From positions 1 to 6,468 of the forward strand of contig CAZUAY010000225.1 in the NCBI GenBank assembly GCA_964618405.1: a stretch of DNA of 6,468 nt, given 5' to 3'. Below the pieces are notes generated by a model that was not told the DNA's origin, ran no database searches, and was given only the letters and a program-made list of their open reading frames with translations. Origin of the DNA: JBBQIY01 sp964618405 (GTDB taxonomy: Bacteria > Verrucomicrobiota > Kiritimatiellia > RFP12 > UBA3636). The position numbers were made by a program, and so were the translations under genes. Below are positions 1-5,786 of this stretch, piece by piece. The stretch's first letter is position 1, and every line of letters begins with the position of its first letter.

Positions 1-9
1 GCTACCAAA

Positions 10-60
10 GGAGCGGAGGGGCCAAACCCGTCGTGTCGGGGACAGGAATGTCCCCGCTCC
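10..60. repeat. Nested GC-rich stem-loop with GGAA tetraloop; possible dispersed palindromic element
   Basis: Bases 38-44 (GGGGACA) pair perfectly with 49-55 (TGTCCCC) around a GGAA loop of the GNRA type. Directly outside, GGAGC at 10-14 can pair with GCTCC at 56-60, so the inner hairpin is the closing arm of a larger nested structure with an unpaired left side. No T-run follows, so a rho-independent terminator is unlikely on the + strand. The compact palindrome in non-coding DNA resembles REP-type dispersed elements, but only one full copy lies in this window, so that class is a guess. It could also be the 3' end of an upstream transcript. Confidence 0.4.
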
Positions 61-192
61 GGTCGTTACAAGCACTTTCTAAAAACTAAAAATTGAAGCA
101 CCTGACGCTCTCTGGGTGTCATGTTTTCTGAGGTCTGGAGGGGCGCTTTGTTTCGGCAAGCAAAAAAAAATAAAAAAAATAATGAAAGAACA

Positions 193-221
193 TTGACAGC
201 AATGTCACACTGTGACACAAA
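193..221 (+). promoter_or_regulatory. Possible sigma70-type promoter for the adhesin operon
   Basis: TTGACA at 193-198 matches the -35 consensus exactly. Seventeen bases downstream, CACAAA at 216-221 is only a 3/6 match to TATAAT, so the -10 is poor. Initiation here would leave a leader of under 20 nt before the ATG at 246. The A tracts at 162-170 and 172-179 lie just upstream, where an UP element would be expected. The palindrome at 203-217 fills the spacer. This is the best candidate upstream of the adhesin, but the weak -10 keeps confidence low. Confidence 0.3.
203..217. promoter_or_regulatory. 15-bp perfect palindrome, candidate operator
   Basis: TGTCACA (203-209) and TGTGACA (211-217) form a perfect 7-bp inverted repeat around a single C. 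TGACA at 194-198 is a further partner for TGTCA at 203-207 across GCAA, so the half-site motif occurs three times in 24 bp. The palindrome lies between the candidate -35 and -10 of the adhesin promoter, a usual place for a repressor or activator dimer. The half-sites point opposite to a CRP site (TGTGA-N6-TCACA), so CRP is not claimed. The binding protein is unknown. Confidence 0.35.
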
Positions 222-245
222 CCCCTCCTGTTTCCTGTTTCAGAG

Positions 246-2060
246 ATGCTTAAAAAAGGCAACGACAATCGGATTGGTGTCGATTCTACAGATGAACTGA
301 CCTGGGATGGAGCAACGGTCGTACTCACGTCTGGAGGCGACATTAACGCGCTAAAAAGTTTCCGCAATACGGTGATTGGCGACGAGAACAGTGTAATCGG
401 CAATGACAACTACGTTGATGGAGTTGAAAATAACGTCGCTGGCGACAGCAACGATGTCTTCGCTTCCGGCAGTTACGCTTACGACAATTCCATCGAAGGC
501 AATAATAACTCTGTTGATGGCGACGAGAACAACGTCACAGGTAATCACAACACGCTTTTCAACAGCGCTGACTCCTATTCTTGGGAGAACACCGTTGTGG
601 GCAACGACAACACCATCGATGGCAGCGAGAACAGCGTCACAGGTAATGGCAACACGTTAACCGATACCCCTGACGGTCCCGAGAGCAGCGCCGCCATGTA
701 CAATACGATCGTAGGTAATAACAATGCGATCGACGGTGATGACAACGATGTTACGGGCGATGACAACCAAGTCACCGGTGATCGAAACACCCTCTACAAT
801 AGTGCGGAATCCTTTGCTGATAGAAATGAAGTGACTGGGGACGAGAACGATGTTGACGGCAACGACAACACGGTCGCAGGCAATGACAACAGCATCACTG
901 GCGGTGAGAACGTCGTTACGGGCGATAACAACACCCTTCACGATACGATTAGCGGTAGTGCCCACGGCAACAACGTCAATGGAAGTGGAAACGACCTTGA
1001 CGGCGACAATGGCGGCATCATCGGCGATGAAAACCTCGTTACAGGAAACGATGCGTGGGTGCTCGGCGATTACAACGCGATTACAGGCAACGATGCGTGG
1101 GTGCTCGGCCAGAACAACACGGTTACCGGTGACGGTGCTTGGGTTCTCGGCCAGAACAACGAAGCGAACACAGGATCGACTGCAATTGGTCAGAATGCCA
1201 TTGCATCAGGAGTCGATGCCATGGCCATCGGCCCGAACACCGCCAGTGGTGATCGCAGCTTCGCGGCTGGCATCGGTTCTATTGCTTCCGGCGATGGCTC
1301 AGTGGCCCTCGGCGACACGGCTCAAGCGCAAGGCCCCGGCTCGATCGCCATCGGCATGAATGCGGATGCACAATCGGCCGGATCCATTGCGATCGGCGAC
1401 GGCGCAATTGCCGCCTCCTCCATTGCGATCGGCGACGGCGCAATTGCCGCCTCCTCCGTTGCGGTTGGCGTCGGTGCACAGGCATTGGGCACTCAGACGA
1501 CAGCACTTGGCGACGGAGCCATTGCTAACGGCAACTACAGTGTTGCGCTGGGTCAAAATAGCGTTGCAAACGAGGACAACACGGTCAGCGTCGGATCCCC
1601 AGGAGCCGAACGTCGCATCACGAACGTGGCGCCAGGTATAAACGGTACAGACGCAGCCAACGTGGATCAGGTGCAAAATGTTCAGCGACAAGTCAGCCGC
1701 AATGCGGCTAACATTAGTCGGAACCGCTCCATGATTAATGACAACCGTGTGATGATCAACGAAAACCGTGTGGCCATCTCCGAGTTGGACAGTCGCCTAC
1801 ACGACTATCGTGACAAGGCTTACAGTGGCATTGCTGCCGCAGCCACGTTGGCCAATTTGGCGACACCGTCGGCCCCTGGCCGGACGATCGTCAATGCGTG
1901 CGTGGGCTTCTACGAGAGCGAAGGCGCACTCGGCGTGAATGCGACCCACCAGTTAGGCATTGGCAAGCTGGCAGAGAAGCGTGTCTTCGTAAACGCGGGT
2001 GTCGCCGTCTCCACCGAGGACACCGTCCTTGGCCGTGCGATGGCGGCATTCGAGTTCTAA
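246..2060 (+). CDS. YadA-like trimeric autotransporter adhesin (type Vc), no visible signal peptide
   Basis: A 604-residue surface adhesin expected to trimerise, with its C-terminal anchor in the outer membrane and the head outside. Order of parts: residues 41-308 are Asn/Asp/Gly-rich heptapeptides (N-x-V-x-G-D/N-x) grouped in units of 34-48 residues; 309-445 are YadA-head repeats (SIAIGDGAIA type); 445-475 are a neck (NTVSVGSPGAERRITNVAPG, then TDAANVDQVQN); 476-521 are a short heptad coiled coil with Asn core layers; 523-604 are a YadA_anchor-type domain (KAYSGIAAAATLANL ... ending AFEF with the usual terminal Phe). The family assignment from neck and anchor is firm. Oddities: TGA at 213-215 closes the frame only ten codons upstream, the first 40 residues have no hydrophobic export segment, and the ATG lacks a real Shine-Dalgarno (only CAGAG touching it). 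No alternative in-frame start supplies a signal peptide. The gene may be 5'-truncated, misread, or expressed by recoding. The Omp85 gene follows 4 bp downstream. Confidence 0.9.
   Translation: MLKKGNDNRIGVDSTDELTWDGATVVLTSGGDINALKSFRNTVIGDENSVIGNDNYVDGVENNVAGDSNDVFASGSYAYDNSIEGNNNSVDGDENNVTGNHNTLFNSADSYSWENTVVGNDNTIDGSENSVTGNGNTLTDTPDGPESSAAMYNTIVGNNNAIDGDDNDVTGDDNQVTGDRNTLYNSAESFADRNEVTGDENDVDGNDNTVAGNDNSITGGENVVTGDNNTLHDTISGSAHGNNVNGSGNDLDGDNGGIIGDENLVTGNDAWVLGDYNAITGNDAWVLGQNNTVTGDGAWVLGQNNEANTGSTAIGQNAIASGVDAMAIGPNTASGDRSFAAGIGSIASGDGSVALGDTAQAQGPGSIAIGMNADAQSAGSIAIGDGAIAASSIAIGDGAIAASSVAVGVGAQALGTQTTALGDGAIANGNYSVALGQNSVANEDNTVSVGSPGAERRITNVAPGINGTDAANVDQVQNVQRQVSRNAANISRNRSMINDNRVMINENRVAISELDSRLHDYRDKAYSGIAAAATLANLATPSAPGRTIVNACVGFYESEGALGVNATHQLGIGKLAEKRVFVNAGVAVSTEDTVLGRAMAAFEF
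366..1169 (+). repeat. Asn/Gly heptapeptide coding repeats in larger units
   Basis: Residues 41-308 of the adhesin repeat a 7-residue rung, N-x-[VI]-x-G-[DN]-x, for example VTGDDNQ and VDGDENN. Rungs are grouped into units beginning at residues 41, 81, 115, 153, 194, 242 and 277. Several units end with an N-T-L motif followed by a non-repetitive loop of roughly 10-14 residues (FNSADSYSWE, YNSAESFADR and others). Seven residues is half of the 14-residue YadA-head period, so an Asn-faced left-handed beta-roll is a reasonable structural inference. Confidence 0.75.
1041..1166 (+). repeat. Three tandem 42-bp (14-residue) units
   Basis: Three consecutive 42-bp units encode TGNDAWVLGDYNAI, TGNDAWVLGQNNTV and TGDGAWVLGQNNEA. 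The first two are close to identical at the DNA level over their first 27 bases and the third has diverged, so they look like successive duplications. The 14-residue period equals that of the canonical YadA head and marks the transition from the Asn-rich heptads to the Ser/Ala-Ile-Gly head. Confidence 0.8.
1383..1454 (+). repeat. Perfect 36-bp tandem duplication in the adhesin head
   Basis: Bases 1383-1418 and 1419-1454 are identical, and the next three bases (TCC) begin a third, diverged copy. Each copy encodes the 12-residue rung SIAIGDGAIAAS. A perfect in-frame duplication implies recent copying, and the number of copies may vary between strains without breaking the frame. Confidence 0.9.
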
Positions 2061-2064
2061 TTCA

Positions 2065-4176
2065 ATGATTGGCACAAAAGCCAAACCACTCGTGAAAGGG
2101 TTATCGCTCCTTGGGGTAACCCTTTCTTTGCTCCTTGCAGGAACAGCCTTCGCCGAGACGCTGCGCATCCGTGCGGTTTTGTTCGAAGGCTCGCTCCCTT
2201 TTACTAAGGAGAAAGCGTTAGAACTTGTTGCCGTGCCAATCGCCAAACCGCTCGACTCAAAAAATGTGGATGAAGCCGCCGTGCGATTGCGGGACGCCTG
2301 CCGCCGTCGCGACTATCCTCTGGCTCGCGTGGGCTGGCGTGCGACATCGGTGGCGGAAGGCCGTCACGATCTAATTTTTCAGGTCGACCCGGGCCGGCAA
2401 GGCCGACTGCTGGAAGTTCGTCTCGTCGGAAATAAAGCGATCGCTGAGCGAGACCTCAAGCAACAGCTTCGCTTAAAGCCGCGGCAGGGATTTGTGGTTC
2501 GTTGGCTGGGCCTCGGGGCTTGGTCTGAAGAAGTATTAGCAAAGGATAGGGCTTCGCTCCTCGCCTACTATCAACACCGGGGATATGCGGCGGTCGAAAT
2601 TGATGAATCCGTTCTGGAATGGATTCCGGCTCTAGATGGATTCCGGCTCACGTGGCCTATCCGTCATGAAGGCCCCGTGTATTCCGTCGGCGCCATTCGC
2701 CTCGACTTAGAGGAACAGCCACAGGCGGCAGATCTAAAGCGAATCATCGGCATTCAGACGGGAGAGCGGTTCGAACGACAGCGTGTGAAAGAAGCTGTTC
2801 AGCGCTTTGAAGTTTATTATCAAGAGCGGGGATATGCCTTCCCGAAGGTGGAAGGCCGCGAGGAATGGGATGATGCGCACGCACAAATCAACCTGCTGTT
2901 TAAGGCGGAGATCGGCGTGAAACCCGTCTTACGGGATATTATTATTAGGGGTAACACAAACACGAGCAACCGCATCGTCCTTCGCGAAATCTCCCTGAAA
3001 TCAGGAGACCGTTTCAACGCGGAGGAAATTCAAGAGACGCTCGCTAGACTGTCTGCGCTACCGCTGTTTTCTAAAGTCTCCGTGCACTATCTCGGTGGCC
3101 GAGACCAGCCAGCTTTCGATCTGGTCGTCGACGTGGTTGAACGGAAGACGGGCCGAGTCGAAATTGGCGTCGTGTACGGCGAGTCGGAAGGCATGGCCTT
3201 TCAATTCAAAATCATGGAAAACAATCTCGCGTTGACGCCTCCATTCCGCGGTCAGGCGTTGCAGGGCAGTCTAGGACTTACGTGGGGATCGGAAACCATA
3301 CGAAGCGATGTCGGGCTTCGCAACCCGCGGCTCTACGACGGGCAATGGAGCATGGACACACGTGGCTTCTATGAGGATAGTGAGGCCATCAGCGATTATT
3401 ACGACCAGCGAACCTACGGAGGCAACCTGCTGTTTAGTCACCCCGTGGGGCGGCACCACATGTTTTCTACCGGCTATGCCGTAACAGGATATGAAGTTTA
3501 TAATCTAGAGCCTTTCACCGATTCAACACCCTCTCTTTTGCTCGAATCGGATCAGAAATTATTTGTCACCGCGTGGGTTTTCGGCTGGAACGCCGACTAC
3601 ACCGATCGTGTGATTCGCCCCACACGAGGCGTACGCTTGCGTGGGAATCTCAGCCTAGGCAATCAAGCGCTAGGTGGCGATGCCGATCTCGTCCAAACAG
3701 AGTTCGGTGCTAGCCTATTTGTCAGCCCCGTTTTTCGGCATGTGCTCAGTCTCCGCGCTGGCGTTAAGAGCGTTGATCCGTATGGCGATACGGAAACCGT
3801 TGCGCTACCCTTGCGTACGTTCCTGGGCGGCAGTCGCGATCTGCGTGGGTTTGACTATAACTCCGTTTCCCCGTTCGATGCAGAAGGCCGCCCCATCGGC
3901 GGTCAAAGCGCTTGGTGGTCGACGGCAGAATATCGGATTCCGCTCATCCGATGGCTCGACCTTGCCGTCTATTACGACATGGGCGATGTCGGCCTCGATG
4001 CCTACGATTTTTCTGGCGACGGCCCAGTGAGCAACTGGGGAATCGGCATTCTGATTCAGGCAGAAGAATTTCCCGTTCGCTTTGATTTTGCGACGCCAAT
4101 CAAAACACTCGAAGGAGACCGCCGAAACGAAAAGGGAGATCCTCACTTTTCATTCTCGGCAGGCTATCGGTTTTAA
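2065..4176 (+). CDS. Omp85-family outer-membrane protein (BamA/TamA-like) with POTRA domains
   Basis: A 703-residue outer-membrane protein of the family that inserts or translocates other outer-membrane or surface proteins. I chose ATG 2065 because it begins directly with a signal peptide (basic KAKPLVKG, hydrophobic LSLLGVTLSLLLAG, cleavage after AFA at residue 30); an open frame back to 1999 only adds sequence that would bury it. About four POTRA domains follow, roughly 31-112, 113-205, 206-284 and 286-361, each beginning with a strand such as RLLEVRLVGN or VLRDIIIRGN. Residues 362-703 form the barrel, with LRGF at 593-596 in the place of the family's VRGF/Y loop-6 motif and a C-terminal beta-signal ending AGYRF. 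The start lies 4 bp after the adhesin stop without a clear Shine-Dalgarno, so translational coupling is likely. The genome's general BamA could instead be this gene, but the linkage to an adhesin and the absence of Skp/LpxD neighbours in view favour a dedicated paralogue. Confidence 0.92.
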   Translation: MIGTKAKPLVKGLSLLGVTLSLLLAGTAFAETLRIRAVLFEGSLPFTKEKALELVAVPIAKPLDSKNVDEAAVRLRDACRRRDYPLARVGWRATSVAEGRHDLIFQVDPGRQGRLLEVRLVGNKAIAERDLKQQLRLKPRQGFVVRWLGLGAWSEEVLAKDRASLLAYYQHRGYAAVEIDESVLEWIPALDGFRLTWPIRHEGPVYSVGAIRLDLEEQPQAADLKRIIGIQTGERFERQRVKEAVQRFEVYYQERGYAFPKVEGREEWDDAHAQINLLFKAEIGVKPVLRDIIIRGNTNTSNRIVLREISLKSGDRFNAEEIQETLARLSALPLFSKVSVHYLGGRDQPAFDLVVDVVERKTGRVEIGVVYGESEGMAFQFKIMENNLALTPPFRGQALQGSLGLTWGSETIRSDVGLRNPRLYDGQWSMDTRGFYEDSEAISDYYDQRTYGGNLLFSHPVGRHHMFSTGYAVTGYEVYNLEPFTDSTPSLLLESDQKLFVTAWVFGWNADYTDRVIRPTRGVRLRGNLSLGNQALGGDADLVQTEFGASLFVSPVFRHVLSLRAGVKSVDPYGDTETVALPLRTFLGGSRDLRGFDYNSVSPFDAEGRPIGGQSAWWSTAEYRIPLIRWLDLAVYYDMGDVGLDAYDFSGDGPVSNWGIGILIQAEEFPVRFDFATPIKTLEGDRRNEKGDPHFSFSAGYRF

Positions 4177-4245
4177 TTTTAACAACGAGAATGCGCGTGT
4201 CGGATAACCACTTAAACCAACACACGGATAATAAGGAGTCTCAGT

Positions 4246-4950
4246 ATGAAGACGATAATGAGAGCGATATCCCTCGTAGGAGTTTTGACTTTATTCGGAT
4301 GCCACACCTTTCGGCGGCCATTAACAGAGAATCCAATTCTACCCGTTCGCGATACCGGTGAAACATTCACCTTTGTCATTCATTCAGACCCCGAAGGATC
4401 CGACGTTTTCCTCCAACAAGCAACAGGCGGAGAAAAATTGCTCGGAAAAACTCCCTTAACCTTGCCCCTACAATTGACGTACACAAAAAAGAGTGGCCTG
4501 TTCAATTTTAAGGACAAAGGCTCGTGGGAGGTCCATTCAACGGCGGAATCTGTCTTTGTTTTTGAAACAAGCGACGGTTTTTTAAACGTCAAAATTCCTG
4601 AGTTGATTCTCCGAAAACAAGGATACGAGCAGGAGATGTTTTCCGCAAGCTGGGTGTTTCCTGAAAATCTGAAGAAACGCCTTTCCCGCTGGAAAACCGC
4701 GCCGGTGGATCGTACGTATTCGAAGACCGTGATTTTTCAGAATCCGACGCGCGCCAGTGCCCAAACAAGCGTGACAATCGACTGTGCGACAGGCCCCACC
4801 AAAATTTATGCACTCGATGCGGCTGGCGGACCAGGGCGGCTCGTTGGTACAACCCCCTACGCCTGTACGATCGGCTACAGTCCACTACGCGATACGTCGG
4901 GAACGATCCAAGATTGGAAGTGTTGGTCAGCAAAGGATTCGGAAAATTGA
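4246..4950 (+). CDS. PEGA-like lipoprotein, N-terminal part (frame broken near 4945)
   Basis: A predicted lipoprotein. Residues 1-19 form a short lipoprotein signal ending in the lipobox LFGC with Cys19 as the lipidated residue. AAGGAG at 4233-4238 lies 7 bases before the ATG and supports this start. Residues 41-140 resemble a PEGA-type beta domain (HSDPEGSDVFLQQ, then LLGKTPLTLPLQL, ending LILRKQGYEQE). From about 175 a second copy begins (CATGPTKIYALD, then RLVGTTPYACTI), but the frame stops at 234 residues, midway through it. The rest of that domain continues in the +1 frame. The gene follows the Omp85 gene by 69 bp with no terminator visible, so it is probably in the same operon. PEGA domains are generally found in surface or envelope proteins; a role as partner of the Omp85 protein is inference. 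Confidence 0.75.
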   Translation: MKTIMRAISLVGVLTLFGCHTFRRPLTENPILPVRDTGETFTFVIHSDPEGSDVFLQQATGGEKLLGKTPLTLPLQLTYTKKSGLFNFKDKGSWEVHSTAESVFVFETSDGFLNVKIPELILRKQGYEQEMFSASWVFPENLKKRLSRWKTAPVDRTYSKTVIFQNPTRASAQTSVTIDCATGPTKIYALDAAGGPGRLVGTTPYACTIGYSPLRDTSGTIQDWKCWSAKDSEN

Positions 4951-5425
4951 CATTGGAATCGCGCAGGAGAGTTTTGAAGAAACCCCTGGCAGGTATGTCC
5001 ACAAGGATTGGAGACTGTGGGCACCTGTTGGTCTCATCCGCTGGGATGTCCAACGTGACGGGTCGCTCACTGTCAATCTGACTTGTGCCGTTTATAAGGA
5101 GGGATTTGCGGCAGAAAAGCTGGTACAACCCATCTTCCAGCTTAGGCCCGGCATGCCCTATCCGGAAGGCATGACGATCACGGTGCCGTTGCCGAGTCCA
5201 GAACAAGCTGCAGTCCGCGAATCCCATCGGCTACAACAGGCGAAGCTACTTTCCTCAGATGAAGCTGAGGAGGCTCGACGGCGTTCCGCCGTGGTTTGGC
5301 AGGCGCCGTCGCTGACAGAGCGCCCGGATAACCAACCGGTAGCCTCCCCATCGACGGAACCGTCTACCGAAGCCCCAGCGCGTCGCAGTTGGTGGAACAG
5401 AATCTGGACGAGCGATAAAGATTAA
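4946..5425 (+). pseudogene. C-terminal part of the PEGA-like lipoprotein in the +1 frame
   Basis: Reading from ATT at 4946 gives about 159 residues that complete the second domain begun upstream. The segment GSLTVNLTCAVYKEGFAAEK matches GFLNVKIPELILRKQGYEQE of the first domain in pattern and position, so both pieces belong to one protein. Skipping one A of the four at 4943-4946 joins them into about 392 residues (…KDSE then IDIGIAQ…). After the domain there is a Pro/Ser/Thr/Glu-rich linker and a Trp-rich basic tail (RRSWWNRIWTSDKD). No plausible start with a ribosome binding site was found near the junction. The ATG at 4784 is in this frame, but its first 40 or so residues are merely the shadow of the upstream frame. 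It is either a frameshifted gene, a sequence error in the A run, or a recoded gene. Confidence 0.65.
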
Positions 5426-5563
5426 AGCACCCGTTAACGTCCTCACTTAATCTATTCTGTCTTTTGCGTAATCGATTAGCGACTGGTGATGAGCTGTGGC
5501 GAGCCGTCTTCTTTGGTGTCGCTTTGACTTCTACGCGGTAAGGAATTTTGAAGAGGAGATCCT

Positions 5564-5686
5564 GTGGCATCGAAATGGGAATATGCGACCTGGAAACAAA
5601 AGAATGAGACTACAGCACTAGTTATTAGTCAAAAAATACGGTATACTGAGTATCACACTGAGTTTAAAATGCTCAAATACAAGTAG
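5564..5686 (+). CDS. Doubtful 40-residue ORF with GTG start
   Basis: GTG at 5564 is preceded by AGAGGAG (5552-5558) at good spacing and opens a 40-codon frame (MASKWEYATWKQKNE…, ending MLKYK) to TAG at 5684-5686. It has no signal peptide or recognisable motif. The stretch could equally be the worn remains of a longer gene, since the preceding bases in another frame read LLRNRLATGDELWRAVFFG before a stop. I recognise no family. A possible promoter -10 lies inside it. Confidence 0.2.
   Translation: MASKWEYATWKQKNETTALVISQKIRYTEYHTEFKMLKYK
5619..5647 (+). promoter_or_regulatory. Possible promoter for the beta-helix gene
   Basis: TATACT at 5642-5647 is a good -10. With a 17-bp spacer the -35 would be TAGTTA (5619-5624), only a 3/6 match. 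Just downstream, ACTGAGT occurs twice (5645-5651 and 5657-5663), 12 bp apart. The distance to the beta-helix start would give a leader of about 130 nt that includes the hairpin at 5736-5753. Confidence 0.3.
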
Positions 5687-5735
5687 CGAACGATTATGAC
5701 TCAAGCTCGATAGTATTTTCATACGGGATGCCGCT

Positions 5736-5761
5736 AAACCATCATTATGGTTTCTGTTTTT
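5736..5761 (+). terminator. AT-rich hairpin followed by T5; weak terminator or leader hairpin
   Basis: AAACCAT (5736-5742) pairs perfectly with ATGGTTT (5747-5753) around the loop CATT. A short CTG then leads into five T at 5757-5761. The stem has only two G-C pairs, so as a terminator it would be weak. It lies 25-50 bases before the ATG of the beta-helix gene and could end transcription from the operon upstream or act in the leader of that gene. Confidence 0.4.
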
Positions 5762-5786
5762 CGTAGAAAAAAGAAAAGGAAAAATA

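Noticed and set aside
203..217. CRP binding site
   Set aside because: The half-sites are in inverted order (TCACA-C-TGTGA) and the 6-bp spacing of a CRP site is missing.
366..1169. RTX calcium-binding repeats or a CRISPR array
   Set aside because: The period is 7 residues, not the GGxGxDxUx nonapeptide, and the DNA units are degenerate coding repeats with no spacer structure.
1299..1691. Minus-strand ORFs with repeated residues
   Set aside because: The repeats are simply the reverse of the adhesin's tandem coding repeats.
1999..2064. Upstream ATG for the Omp85 gene
   Set aside because: It overlaps the end of the adhesin and adds a 22-residue polar stretch before a complete signal peptide that starts at ATG 2065.
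4784..4945. Independent gene starting at ATG 4784
   Set aside because: The first 40 or so residues are the out-of-frame shadow of the lipoprotein's second domain and no ribosome binding site precedes it; only the part from about 4946 continues real coding.
4589..5227. 212-codon minus-strand ORF
   Set aside because: It lies antisense to both lipoprotein pieces, whose domain repeat proves the + strand is coding; its product has no motif.
5419..5453. Terminator after the lipoprotein (AGATTAA with TTAATCT)
   Set aside because: The stem is 7 bp and nearly all A-T with a loop of about 21 nt and no clean T-run; too weak to call.
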